A stretch of DNA of 64,000 bases. Source: Roseimaritima multifibrata. GTDB taxonomy: Bacteria > Planctomycetota > Planctomycetia > Pirellulales > Pirellulaceae. Below are positions 37,533-46,010 of the stretch, piece by piece. The notes beneath the pieces were generated by a model, which saw nothing but the letters and a program-made list of their open reading frames with translations, ran no database searches and was not told where the DNA came from. Positions within the stretch are counted from its first letter, which is position 1, and each line of letters opens with the position of its first letter. A program made the translations under genes and the position numbers. The stretch is from positions 4,650,001 through 4,714,000 of the forward strand of contig NZ_CP036262.1 in NCBI RefSeq assembly GCF_007741495.1, read 5' to 3'.

Positions 37533-37985
37533 TCAATCCTCCCGGGTGAATTTGGCGATCTGCCGGCCTTTCATGTGCTCAACCTCACGCAGACGTTTCG
37601 CTAGTTCAATGACCGAGGGCGCGGCGGTGCTGTCCTCGATTCGGTCTAACAATTCGTCCAGTCGTTGATCCGATACCAATGCACAGGAAAGCGCTTCTTG
37701 AAAAGACGATTCGTCTTTGCAATTGCACTCGACGGCATGGAGCGCTTCCGAACTGAGCCTTGGACCTGAGAGCAGATAGGTCGAATGCTCCGGCGGCAAC
37801 CGCTGCATCTCGTCACGAACAACATTCATCGAATCGGTTTCCAGTTCGACTAAATGTTTTAGTAGGATATCGGCCTTCGGATCGACACTTGCTTTGCAAA
37901 GACGTTCATACCGCTCTGCTCGCTGTTGGTGATAGTCGGCTAACATCCCCAACACATCATAGATCGTGTTTGGTTGATTCATCAT
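37533..37985 (-). CDS. hypothetical helical protein, possibly ferritin-like
   Basis: A 150-residue protein predicted as four amphipathic helices (around residues 8-30, 40-65, 92-115 and 122-145). Helices carry Glu/His residues in places that could bind a di-iron centre (HQQRAERYERL, KHLVELETD, ELAKRLREVEHMKG), which recalls ferritin-like or rubrerythrin-like bundles, and a CNC pair occurs mid-protein. I do not recognise a named family. It is co-directional and overlapping with the Rieske gene, and divergent from the SdhB-like gene. An iron-binding partner of the Rieske protein is only a guess. A second ATG at 37982 is an alternative start. Confidence 0.6.
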   Translation of the reverse strand: MMNQPNTIYDVLGMLADYHQQRAERYERLCKASVDPKADILLKHLVELETDSMNVVRDEMQRLPPEHSTYLLSGPRLSSEALHAVECNCKDESSFQEALSCALVSDQRLDELLDRIEDSTAAPSVIELAKRLREVEHMKGRQIAKFTRED

Positions 37986-38038
37986 TCACCTCCCGAACGC
38001 ACGCTAGACTGGACAACTGGAAGACTCGCACGTATTGT

Positions 38039-38054
38039 ACATCGCCGGGTACAT
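38039..38054. promoter_or_regulatory. weaker ACAT-N8-ACAT site in divergent promoter
   Basis: GTACAT at 38037-38042 is repeated as GTACAT at 38049-38054, giving ACAT twice with the same 12-bp period as the sites at 34638 and 39474, though the CAC part is missing. It lies in the 102-bp region between the divergent four-helix and SdhB-like genes. Confidence 0.3.
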
Positions 38055-38087
38055 GTTTGTCAGGTCTCCATTTACCGGATGAATTTC

Positions 38088-38915
38088 ATGTCGCAAGAAC
38101 AATTCGCGGTTCGCGTCCAGCGTCAAAATGATCCGTCGCAGGCGCCTTACTGGCATACTTTCCTGTTAGATTACGAACCGGGATTAAACGTCACCAGTCT
38201 GCTGCAACGGATCGCAGCAAATCCGACCACCATCGACGGTGCCCATGTGGCTCCGGTCGCGTACGAGTCGGGGTGTTTGGAAGAGGTATGCGGTTCCTGC
38301 ACGATGCGTATTAACGGTCGTGTACGTCAGGCGTGCTCGGCGTTGGTCGATCATTTACTGAAAGAGGATCCGAGCGGGATTGAACTTCGTCCGATGAGTC
38401 AATTCCCGGTCGTGCGAGACCTGTTCGTCGATCGCTATCGGTTGTTCCGAGCCTTAGAAAAACTGCAGTGCTGGGTTCCTGTTGACAGCTATGACGACAT
38501 GGGGAGCGGACCGAAGCAGTCGGCCAAACAACAAGAACAGAACTACCCGCTAAGCCAATGCATGAGTTGCGGCTGCTGCTTGGACGCCTGTCCTCAATAT
38601 AAGGAAGTCACGATTGAGCGTCACAAAGACGAATCGGAAGAGGCATTTGAGGAACGCCGCGATGCCGAACTGGATCGCCACTTCATTGGCGCCGCGGCGA
38701 TGAGCCAAGCGGTGTTGATGAATTCAAATCCGATCGGCAAAGTGCTTGCGACCAGCCGCATCGAAGCGATGACCGCGCCGGGAGGCATCCAAAATTGCGG
38801 CAAAGCGGGGAACTGCCAAGCGGTCTGCCCCAAAGAGATTCCGCTGATGACTTCTTGGGGGCGAGCGAACCGATCCGCAACCATTCACTACGTCAAGAAG
38901 TTCTTCGATGGTTGA
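38088..38915 (+). CDS. sdhB: succinate dehydrogenase/fumarate reductase iron-sulfur subunit-like protein, orphan
   Basis: A 275-residue SdhB/FrdB homologue with all three cluster regions: [2Fe-2S] ESGCLEEVCGSCTMRINGRV with a further Cys in RQACSALV; [4Fe-4S] CMSCGCCLDACPQ; and CGKAGNCQAVCPKEIPL for the third cluster. In complex II this subunit passes electrons from the flavoprotein SdhA to quinone. No sdhA or membrane-anchor gene is next to it, so it may belong to the main complex encoded elsewhere or be a paralogue for stress use. ATGs at 38079 and 38088 are both possible; the frame is open to 37974. The next gene overlaps it by 8 bp. Confidence 0.88.
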   Translation: MSQEQFAVRVQRQNDPSQAPYWHTFLLDYEPGLNVTSLLQRIAANPTTIDGAHVAPVAYESGCLEEVCGSCTMRINGRVRQACSALVDHLLKEDPSGIELRPMSQFPVVRDLFVDRYRLFRALEKLQCWVPVDSYDDMGSGPKQSAKQQEQNYPLSQCMSCGCCLDACPQYKEVTIERHKDESEEAFEERRDAELDRHFIGAAAMSQAVLMNSNPIGKVLATSRIEAMTAPGGIQNCGKAGNCQAVCPKEIPLMTSWGRANRSATIHYVKKFFDG

Positions 38916-39345
38916 ACCTGTTCGCGGCGTCAAACGCATCCTGTACTGGATGTTAGCGTTCCTGTTTTTCGCACTGGGGATGATCGGAGTTGTTCTTCCG
39001 GGGATTCCAACCACGCCATTCCTGCTGCTGATGGGTTATTTTCTCCTGCGAGTTTCCCCATCGCTGCACGCCAAGGCGATGGCGTGGCCGGTCGTTGGCG
39101 GTCCGCTTCGCGACTGGCGAGACCAAGGGGGCGTACGACCAAACGTCAAACGCCTGGCATACACGATGGTCGCGGTTTTGGTCGGATCGACACTTGTGTT
39201 TAGCAACCTACCTCTCAGCCTTAAGGCGGTCATTTTGGGTGCCGCCCTCTTCGGCGTTTCGGTTGTCGCCCGTTTGCCTGTCGCCCGCGACGATCTGGCA
39301 AGGATTGAAACGGAACTGAAAACGGTACGGTCAACGTTCAAGTGA
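38908..39345 (+). CDS. DUF454 (YbaN-like) inner-membrane protein
   Basis: A 145-residue membrane protein with the DUF454 signature: ALGMIGVVLPGIPTTPFLLL in the first hydrophobic segment, a second hydrophobic region (TMVAVLVGSTLVFSNLPLSL) and a third (AVILGAALFGVSVV). The family is of unknown function. It overlaps the 3' end of the SdhB-like gene by 8 bp, which implies translational coupling and perhaps a membrane role for that subunit, as no SdhC is present; this is inference. Confidence 0.85.
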   Translation: MVEPVRGVKRILYWMLAFLFFALGMIGVVLPGIPTTPFLLLMGYFLLRVSPSLHAKAMAWPVVGGPLRDWRDQGGVRPNVKRLAYTMVAVLVGSTLVFSNLPLSLKAVILGAALFGVSVVARLPVARDDLARIETELKTVRSTFK

Positions 39346-39473
39346 TCCCCTCGATCCGTTCCCCTTCACCAAGTGGACCGAGCGGAACAACCCATCGACG
39401 GCAAGTTGTCGATCCGCTTGCCCCCTGGCGATCGGCTGCAATTGTTTCGACGAACCGTGCAGGGTAGACTCAT

Positions 39474-39493
39474 ATATGCACCTAGACATACAC
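39474..39493 (+). promoter_or_regulatory. candidate autoregulatory operator upstream of the Rrf2 gene
   Basis: ATATGCACCTAGACATACAC: two A(C/T)AT(A/G)CAC half-sites, 12-bp period, same 4-bp spacer pattern CT(A/T)G as the site upstream of hmp. It lies 56 bp before the regulator's start codon. Confidence 0.5.
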
Positions 39494-39549
39494 GTTAAGC
39501 CGTTACCTGCCGCCCCGAGTTCATTTCTCCATTCCCGTTGGCTGACCGA

Positions 39550-39978
39550 ATGCTCCCCAAAACCGCTGAATATGCCCTTCGCGCGGTCGCCTGCATGAGT
39601 CGCCACCCCGATCGGCCGATTTCGGCGAACCTGCTGGCCGAACAAACCAAAGTGCCACGGCGCTACTTGTCGCGTGTAATGCAAGATCTCTGCACCGCTG
39701 GAATGGTCAAGTCGCGTCCCGGTCCCGGCGGTGGGTACGAACTGACGCTCTCTCCCAGTCGAGTGACAATACTAGACGTCATCAACACCGTCGCGTCGAT
39801 CCCACGAATCGAAAAATGCCCGCTCGGCCTGAAGACTCACACCCGACTCTGTCCGCTACATGCAGTACTGGACAAAGCCTATGAGGCGACTGAAAAAGCT
39901 TTTGCCAGCGTCACGATTCAAGACCTGCTGGAATCGACCAATCCCATCGTTCCGCTTTGCGAAAGCGTTTCTCCATGA
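39550..39978 (+). CDS. Rrf2-family transcriptional regulator (NsrR-like)
   Basis: A 142-residue winged-helix regulator. The N-terminus [16 protein letters not shown] and the recognition region [19 protein letters not shown], then the wing [13 protein letters not shown], are typical of Rrf2. Fe-S-sensing members have three cysteines; here CPLG (C90) and CPLH (C101) are present and a middle third is not, as in the CPLG/CPLH Rrf2 subgroup. Neighbouring hmp and RIC genes are the classical NsrR targets, so sensing of NO is the most likely role. The ATG at 39550 is chosen over an upstream TTG at 39538. The DUF3565 start codon overlaps its stop (ATGA). Confidence 0.9.
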   Translation: MLPKTAEYALRAVACMSRHPDRPISANLLAEQTKVPRRYLSRVMQDLCTAGMVKSRPGPGGGYELTLSPSRVTILDVINTVASIPRIEKCPLGLKTHTRLCPLHAVLDKAYEATEKAFASVTIQDLLESTNPIVPLCESVSP

Positions 39979-40235
39979 GCGACAAGACCGACGGCGACCA
40001 GCAACCGATCATCGGCTACCACCGTGACGACGAAGGTCACTGGGTCGCGCAATTAGCATGCGGACACAACCAGCATGTCCGCCATGACCCGCCATTGGTC
40101 CACCGCGAATGGGTCAGATCCCCAGCGGGTCGCGATTCAATGCTGGGCTTCGAACTCCTCTGCAGAAAATGTGTCGAGGATGCCCCAGCAGACGATCGAC
40201 CAGCATCTACGGGAAGCGAAGATCGAAACGGCTAG
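39975..40235 (+). CDS. DUF3565 family protein
   Basis: An 86-residue protein with the family pattern: [37 protein letters not shown], and [11 protein letters not shown] at the end. The conserved Cys and His residues (CGH, HVRH, CRKC) suggest a metal-binding site. Function unknown. Its ATG overlaps the stop of the Rrf2 gene, so it belongs to that transcription unit and may be part of the NO response. Confidence 0.82.
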   Translation: MSDKTDGDQQPIIGYHRDDEGHWVAQLACGHNQHVRHDPPLVHREWVRSPAGRDSMLGFELLCRKCVEDAPADDRPASTGSEDRNG

Positions 40236-40502
40236 CGAGCCTCCAACGAGCCTAGTCGCACTAGCTAACCGGACGAACCAAGGCAGATCGCGGGTACGCG
40301 CACGCCTAACTACTAAGACTTTACAAGTTGGGGTTGCGTCGATTGTGCTTCCGTTCGTAATGTCCCTTAAACGCAATTACTAAAACCACCGTAGAAAAAC
40401 ACATCACGTGCCTCGCAGCGTGACAGGCAGTCGGTAATTGAGGATCAAACTTCCGATCCGCCCGCGAAACCAAAACAAAAAGGCTTGCCACGAGGGCATG
40501 GC
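40236..40502. other. intergenic region without recognised features
   Basis: 267 bp between the DUF3565 gene and the LptF/G-like permease. I see no hairpin with a T-run, RNA gene or repeat. It separates the NO-stress block from the envelope operon and probably holds that operon's promoter. Confidence 0.4.
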
Positions 40503-41696
40503 ATGTTGACCACCATCCAGCGACGGATCGCTCGTGACATTATCGTCATGTTTTGCACTTCCTTGTTTGTGATCACGTTTTTGGTGATGTGCATCGGGGT
40601 TTTGGGAGAGGCGATGAATCAAGGACTGGGCTTCACCGGCCTGTTTCGATTGATTCCGTACGCGCTACCCAACGCGTTGTCTTTAGCGGTACCCGGGACC
40701 GCTTTGTTTAGTGTCTGTTGTGTCTACGGACGCATGTCGTCGGACAATGAATTTACCGCGATGCAGGCTGTCGGGATTTCGATAATGCCGGCCGTGTGGC
40801 CCGCGATCATCCTCACATCGCTGTTAAGTATCGCGACAGTGACGTTGATCAATGTCGCTTTCACTTGGGGATTCCACGGCATCCAAAAGGTCGTTTTTTC
40901 ATCGGTTGAAAACATTGCCTACGGTGTCTTACGACAAGAGCATCGCTTTCAACGGGATCAATTTTCATTGCAAGTCCTTGATGTCGACGGCAAAAATCTG
41001 ATTGAACCGTCGATCACGATTACCCGTACCGGGGCGTCACCGATCTCGATCAACGCACGCAGCGCCGTTTTGCGATACGACGATCTAACCGAGAGCATTG
41101 AATTCAGTATCACGAACGGGCGTGCGGATGTTGGTGAACAGGCTTCCTTTACTTTTCCAGATACGTTCACTCAGCGTATCCCATTGAACTCGGCGGCTGA
41201 TTACAACCTATTAACGGCGAATCCTTCTCACATGCCAATGCGAGATTTACCCAGTGCGTCCATGCAACAAAAAGACGCCATCGCCAAACTTGAACACGAA
41301 ATCGCGGTAAGCGTTGGATTTAATTTACTGGTGTCCCGTCCGGAGGAGACCTTTGGCCCCACAGCATTGGCGAGAAACAAGGCATTGAATTCGAACCGGG
41401 ATCGGCTGCATCGCCTGGGTACCGAAATGCACCGTCGCTGGGCCAGCGGATTTACCTGTCTGGCGATGTCGATGCTGGGCATCCCGCTGGCGATCCGCAT
41501 GAAGGCGTCTGATTCGATGACGACGTTTGGGGTCGTCTTCTTACCGACGATCCTCATCTACTACCCGATCTTCGCGTTGACGTTGGACTTAGCCAAAGAC
41601 GGCCACCTAGCCTCCGAAGGCGTTTGGATCGCGAATCTACTTTTCATCTCCGCAAGTATCGTGTTGATTCGGAAACTCGCTTACAAAGCTGCGTGA
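40503..41696 (+). CDS. LptF/LptG-type (YjgP/YjgQ) permease
   Basis: A 397-residue membrane protein with the LptF/G layout: three N-terminal transmembrane segments (IIVMFCTSLFVITFLVMCIG first, then LPNALSLAVPGTALFSVCCV), a large periplasmic beta-jellyroll-like part (about residues 120-290), and three C-terminal segments (FTCLAMSMLGIPLAIRMKAS, VFLPTILIYYPIFALTL). LptF and LptG extract lipopolysaccharide from the inner membrane together with the LptB ATPase. The second permease and LptB are not here. CGAGGG lies 8-9 bp before the ATG at 40503. The ArnT-like gene follows after 6 bp, which suggests lipid A or outer-membrane lipid functions. Confidence 0.85.
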   Translation: MLTTIQRRIARDIIVMFCTSLFVITFLVMCIGVLGEAMNQGLGFTGLFRLIPYALPNALSLAVPGTALFSVCCVYGRMSSDNEFTAMQAVGISIMPAVWPAIILTSLLSIATVTLINVAFTWGFHGIQKVVFSSVENIAYGVLRQEHRFQRDQFSLQVLDVDGKNLIEPSITITRTGASPISINARSAVLRYDDLTESIEFSITNGRADVGEQASFTFPDTFTQRIPLNSAADYNLLTANPSHMPMRDLPSASMQQKDAIAKLEHEIAVSVGFNLLVSRPEETFGPTALARNKALNSNRDRLHRLGTEMHRRWASGFTCLAMSMLGIPLAIRMKASDSMTTFGVVFLPTILIYYPIFALTLDLAKDGHLASEGVWIANLLFISASIVLIRKLAYKAA

Positions 41697-41702
41697 CTTT
41701 AA

Positions 41703-43448
41703 ATGATCATTCCTTACAAATCACATCTGCGACATTGGTGGCAAACGCACTTTCCTGCCGGGATTCAAGAACAGGTTTCCGTTGCGTCTGGTTGGACGCG
41801 TCCACAACTCGGATTCGCCTGGGCGACGTTGGTGATGACGGCGTTGGTCGTGCTGCTGCCAAATTTGTCATATCCGCTGATCGAACCAGACGAAACCCGA
41901 TACGCACAGATTGCGTTGGAGATGAATCAATCGCGAGATTGGATCACGCCAACGCTGGACGGCCAAGCCTATCTCGACAAGCCACCGTTGATGTACTGGT
42001 TGACGGCAATCTCGTTTCAAGTTATTGGCATTCATGAAACGGCGGCCAGAATCCCATCGATGTTGGCGGCCCTGCTGACCATCCTTTTCACCTTTGGTTT
42101 GGGAAGCCGAATCATCGGACGAAGATCGGCTTGGCTGGGAGCGATGTCGCTGGCGTTGTGCGCCGGGTTCGTTCTGGCGGGTCGATTCCTAATTCTGGAT
42201 TCGCTATTAGCGTTCTGGACGACCCTTTGCATGTTGTCCGGATACCTTGCGGTCCGCGGGCAGCGTCATCGCTGGGTGTGGTGGATGATCGCGGGCATGG
42301 CCTGTGCCTTGGGCGTGCTTACCAAAGGTCCGCTGGCACTCGTGCTATGCGCGCCGCCGCTGGTTCTCAGTGGCTGGTTACGAGCGGACCACAGCCGAGC
42401 GAGGTTTTGGCACTGGGTCGCGTTTGTCCTGCCAATGGTTGCCGTATGTGTCCCCTGGTATTTCGCGGTAGCGAAGTTCAATCCTCAATTCGTCGATTAC
42501 TTTTTCTGGGAACACAATTTCAAGCGATTCACGCAGGGCTCCAATCACGAACAACCATTTTGGTTCTACATTCCGGTCATCTTTGCCGCGATGTTTCCGG
42601 CTTCATTACTGCTGCCGTCGGTGGGAGTGTTTTTGCTAAGCCGCTCTCGGCACAATCGCTCGCTTCGCTCAAAGGATCTCGGGTTCCTAACCTGTGGAGC
42701 GGTGTGGATGCTGGTGTTCTTTTCCGCGGCCAGTTGTAAGTTACCAACCTACATCCTGCCGGCGATCCCGCTTTTGTGTTTGCTGACAGGTGCGATGTTG
42801 GACCAGACCGTGTTCCGCCGCGGGGCCTCGGACCGAATCACCGCCTACCTGCGGCCTTTCCCTCAACGAGCAAATCTGATTTTGGTTGGTTCGTGTTTGC
42901 TGCTGGTGTGTGTGGATGGATGGTTCGGCGGTGGTTTATCAGCCAGCGGCATTTTGGCACTAACCGCGTCGCTTGCCGTACTGATAGCGACCGTGAAACT
43001 TTGGAACCATGAATTGGCGTTCGGGCAGCAAGCATGGGCGGCCACAGTCGTTGTTGCCACCTGCGTCACTCTATTCGTGTCGGCGGTCGTGCTACCGACA
43101 ATTTCGACAGAGAGATCCGTTTTTGTGGAAACCCGCCGGATCGCCGATGCAGTCCCGAACGCGTGGATCGTGTTCTTGGGTGAAAAATCGCACGGTGCCC
43201 TGTTTCATTTGCCACCGCAGCGAACCACCTACTTCTCGTTTGAACTGGAAGTGGAGTTTGCCGGATTCGCCGCACAGCAAGCGGATTTTATTCTCGTGAC
43301 AGATGAACAACGAATTGAAGAGATCAAGCAAGCGCTAGCGGGGACCCACAAGTTATCAGTGTCGCCAAATCACGAACACGTCTATCGGGCGTCGCGCATC
43401 CTTGCCGCAGTCGCCAACGTCCCCGGAACCGGCGAGGTGAATCGCTAG
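41703..43448 (+). CDS. ArnT/PMT-like glycosyltransferase (GT39/GT83 type)
   Basis: A 581-residue GT-C-fold membrane glycosyltransferase. The first periplasmic loop has the catalytic acidic pair in PLIEPDETRYAQIALEM, followed by GQAYLDKPPLMYWL, the family's substrate-loop pattern, then multiple hydrophobic helices (about 10-12). ArnT members transfer a sugar from a polyprenyl phosphate to lipid A; the direct coupling to an LptF/G-like permease (6 bp upstream) supports a role in modifying an outer-membrane lipid. The next gene starts right after its stop codon. Confidence 0.85.
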   Translation: MIIPYKSHLRHWWQTHFPAGIQEQVSVASGWTRPQLGFAWATLVMTALVVLLPNLSYPLIEPDETRYAQIALEMNQSRDWITPTLDGQAYLDKPPLMYWLTAISFQVIGIHETAARIPSMLAALLTILFTFGLGSRIIGRRSAWLGAMSLALCAGFVLAGRFLILDSLLAFWTTLCMLSGYLAVRGQRHRWVWWMIAGMACALGVLTKGPLALVLCAPPLVLSGWLRADHSRARFWHWVAFVLPMVAVCVPWYFAVAKFNPQFVDYFFWEHNFKRFTQGSNHEQPFWFYIPVIFAAMFPASLLLPSVGVFLLSRSRHNRSLRSKDLGFLTCGAVWMLVFFSAASCKLPTYILPAIPLLCLLTGAMLDQTVFRRGASDRITAYLRPFPQRANLILVGSCLLLVCVDGWFGGGLSASGILALTASLAVLIATVKLWNHELAFGQQAWAATVVVATCVTLFVSAVVLPTISTERSVFVETRRIADAVPNAWIVFLGEKSHGALFHLPPQRTTYFSFELEVEFAGFAAQQADFILVTDEQRIEEIKQALAGTHKLSVSPNHEHVYRASRILAAVANVPGTGEVNR

Positions 43449-44408
43449 ATGCCAATTCGCATGATCCTACTCGGATCGATTTTCGTTCTGTCGCACCTCG
43501 ACATACCGTTACCTTCGGTTTCGGCAGGGGAGGGACTGGAGTGGGAGAACGCAGGCATGATCGAAGCATCGCATTTTCGCGAATCGGTGATGGGCGATAC
43601 GGTAACGGTCACGACCTCTGGCAGTGACCACTCTGCCGCGGCAGGGTGTCGCGAGTGGCAGTTGCTTCCCGATGGATTGCTCTGGCATTCCTACCTGGCT
43701 GCGCCGCACGAGCCTCGCATATCAACCGTGATCCTTCAAACCAATAACGAAGGAGTTTTTTGGGATGCAACGCTGGGCGGGCGGGTGGGGCTGATTCGCT
43801 ACGGGACGGCCGGCGCGGTGAATGCGAGCGGATGGCAATGGGATTTGGAAGCGGCCGCGATCACCCGTCTGGATCTACTACACGCCGAAGACGTCGAATC
43901 GATGGACTATCGATTCGGTACCGAGATCACTGCGGCCGAAGGTCCGTGGGCGATGAAATTTGGCTACTTCCATATCAGTTCACACGTCGGTGATGAATAC
44001 ATGATCCGCAACCCGACGTTTCAACGCGTCAACTATGTCACCGAATCGTGGATCATCGGTGGAAGCTATCTCCCACGCGACGACGTCCGCTTGTACGGAG
44101 AGTTCGCAAATTCATTTCGAGCGTCCGGAGGCGCAAAACGGTACCAATTTCAAACAGGAGCCGAGTACACACCGATCGCCAAAGTCGTCGCTCGCGGTGC
44201 TCCGTTTGCGGCGATCAACCTGAACTTTCGTCAAGCGGTCGGCTGGGATGTATCGACGACTGTCCAAGCAGGATGGGCCTTCCAAAGCGCGCGGTCAGGA
44301 CGCCGCGTTCGATTCGGCCTGCAGTATGGTGATGGTCCCACCAGCCAATTCTCCTTTTTCCAACGCCGCGAATCCTACCTCGGCGGAGGCGTATGGTTTG
44401 ACTACTAG
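43449..44408 (+). CDS. DUF1207 outer-membrane beta-barrel-like protein
   Basis: A 319-residue protein with a signal peptide (MILLGSIFVLSHLDIPLPSVSA). The DUF1207 opening box is present: QLLPDGLLWHSYLAAPHEPR. The rest is made of alternating-residue strands ending with an aromatic residue (GGGVWFDY), as outer-membrane barrels do. Function unknown. Its ATG follows immediately on the TAG of the glycosyltransferase gene, so these three genes form a tight envelope operon. Confidence 0.82.
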   Translation: MPIRMILLGSIFVLSHLDIPLPSVSAGEGLEWENAGMIEASHFRESVMGDTVTVTTSGSDHSAAAGCREWQLLPDGLLWHSYLAAPHEPRISTVILQTNNEGVFWDATLGGRVGLIRYGTAGAVNASGWQWDLEAAAITRLDLLHAEDVESMDYRFGTEITAAEGPWAMKFGYFHISSHVGDEYMIRNPTFQRVNYVTESWIIGGSYLPRDDVRLYGEFANSFRASGGAKRYQFQTGAEYTPIAKVVARGAPFAAINLNFRQAVGWDVSTTVQAGWAFQSARSGRRVRFGLQYGDGPTSQFSFFQRRESYLGGGVWFDY

Positions 44409-44451
44409 CGATCCAGGTGGACCTACCGATTCGCACCTTGCACGCGTTATC

Positions 44452-44484
44452 GGCCCTCGGTTTCATACGTTTGGCCCTCGGTTT
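44452..44484. repeat. short direct repeat GGCCCTCGGTTT, two copies
   Basis: The 12-mer occurs at 44452-44463 and 44473-44484 (21-bp period), in the gap after the DUF1207 gene. No function is evident. Confidence 0.4.
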
Positions 44485-44591
44485 GCTATGTACTGGCTTA
44501 AGAAACCAACGTCGCTTAGTCGTCTCCTTCAAGCGACACAATTAACTAACTCAGCCACGGTAACGACCACCGTGCCACGGACCAGACCGCC

Positions 44592-45062
44592 ATGAATCAC
44601 GAACCCGACGCCCATGTATCCGCCAAGCATTTCCGCACAGGTGTGCGATTGCTACTGGCACTTTCACTGATCGCAACTGTTGTCTGCTTATTCTTTTTTC
44701 GCGAAGCCGCTTACCTAGCAGCGATCCCCATTCCAGTTCTGTACGGGGTTTTAGCTTTTACGAATTATTTGGAGATCCGTTCGCGAGCGGATAACTTCCG
44801 GTCGACAAGCGAATCCGACGCCTCGGAAGAAGAAATCGAGATCGGTGCAGAGACCGTAGGCATTGTGACGCTACTAAAAGTTCTCGGCGTGCTGGCGGTC
44901 GCATCTTTCATTGTTGCCGCGGCCATGACCGATTGGCAAACAGCAGGCGCGGTCGCCTGTGGATTGTTCTTTCTTGCAGTGCTAATCGAACTGCCCTACC
45001 TGCCACTCTTCTTTAGCGAAACGGAACGGGAAGAGCGAGAAAAACGACAAAAACTGACCTAG
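44592..45062 (+). CDS. small integral membrane protein of unknown function
   Basis: A 156-residue protein with four hydrophobic segments (about residues 18-36, 39-56, 91-109 and 115-138) and an acidic loop between the second and third (SESDASEEEIEIG), ending in a charged tail (SETEREEREKRQK). I do not recognise a family. The start ATG at 44592 follows a long untranslated gap after the DUF1207 gene. It precedes a cytochrome gene by 179 bp with no clear link. Confidence 0.65.
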   Translation: MNHEPDAHVSAKHFRTGVRLLLALSLIATVVCLFFFREAAYLAAIPIPVLYGVLAFTNYLEIRSRADNFRSTSESDASEEEIEIGAETVGIVTLLKVLGVLAVASFIVAAAMTDWQTAGAVACGLFFLAVLIELPYLPLFFSETEREEREKRQKLT

Positions 45063-45241
45063 CTTGCTGCCTCCACCGAAAGGGTGGTCGGCGAGTCAAT
45101 CTGGACACCCGTGTGTTACATTTGCTATCGATGAGAACGCGATTTGCGGGCTTGGGCATCGGCACATGACTTGCCTCTCGCTTCAAATTTACTCGCTTCC
45201 AAATTACCGATCTTCGTTTCCCGTTCACTGATGAGTCTGTC

Positions 45242-45709
45242 ATGCGAATGTTCATTTTTGTCGCTTCCACCGTCGCGATTTCCTGGTTCATCCCCACACT
45301 GTCCGTTTCCGCACAGGAACCTGTGACACCAAGTCCCACTGAGGCGACGCCGGACGAAACGACCGAGCCAACAGAAAAGTCGATGGACTTTTGGATGCAG
45401 AAGAAACTGGATTATTCCGGCGCGATCTTGCGTGGCTTGGCACTCAACGATTTTGAGATGATTGAGACGAATGCTCGCCGCATGAGAACATTGAACAAAA
45501 TTGAGGGATTCGTGAAGAGCCGAAATCCGCAGTACCGCCAGCAGGTTCGGATATTCGATCACGTAACAAGCGATCTGATCACGCAAGCGAAAAAAGAGAA
45601 CACCGATGGAGTGACGCTTGCGTTCAATCACCTCACGGTCAGCTGCGTCCGCTGCCACGAAACGCTCCGTCACCAAAGTGACACTGAGGTTCAAGACGAG
45701 AAAGAGTGA
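45242..45709 (+). CDS. periplasmic class-II-like monohaem cytochrome c (paralogue 1)
   Basis: A 155-residue secreted protein: signal peptide (FIFVASTVAISWFIPTLSVSA), an acidic linker, a helical body (KLDYSGAILRGLALNDFEMI, RRMRTLNKIEGF) and a single haem motif CVRCH near the C-terminus. A haem motif in the last helix of a four-helix bundle is the class II (cytochrome c') plan. It is related to the protein encoded at 47162 by the pattern K-LD-S-AIL-GL-L-D. Ligand binding (NO, CO) or electron transfer is possible; neither can be decided. An ATG two codons downstream (45248) is also possible. Confidence 0.78.
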   Translation: MRMFIFVASTVAISWFIPTLSVSAQEPVTPSPTEATPDETTEPTEKSMDFWMQKKLDYSGAILRGLALNDFEMIETNARRMRTLNKIEGFVKSRNPQYRQQVRIFDHVTSDLITQAKKENTDGVTLAFNHLTVSCVRCHETLRHQSDTEVQDEKE

Positions 45710-45728
45710 ACGACGCGTCTGTAAATTT

Positions 45729-46010
45729 CTTAGCGGCAGGGCGCGAGCCCTCCGGCCAAGTCGGCTTGTTTCAGGAGCGTTTTCCGGACGGCTCGCGCCG
45801 TTCCGCTAACAAGACCGTCTGCAATTCTCTTAGCGGCAGGGCGCGAGCCCTCCGGCCAAGTCGTGGTATTTCAGGAGCGCTTGCCGGACGGCTCGCGCCG
45901 TTCCACTAACAAGACCGTGCGCAATTTTCTTAGCGGCAGGGCGCGAGCCCTCCGGCCAAGTCGGCTTGTTTCAGGAGCGTTTGCCGGACGGGTCGCGCCG
46001 TTCCGCTAAG
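45729..46010. repeat. palindromic CTTAGCGG element, three tandem copies
   Basis: Copies start at 45729, 45829 and 45929 (exact 100-bp period) and each is about 82 bp long, from CTTAGCGGCAGGGCGCGAG to GCGCCGTTCCGCTAAC or -CTAAG. Spacers read AAGTCGGCTTGTTTCAGGAG in copies 1 and 3. After the last copy comes AAAGTGGATGGCACCGGG, complementary to the bases before the copy at 10561. The region 45710-46348 has no gene; an open frame across it lacks family features until 46349. Confidence 0.88.

Noticed and set aside
37974-38087. Longer N-terminus for the SdhB-like protein
   Set aside because: It would run over the divergent promoter and candidate operator and adds residues absent from SdhB proteins.
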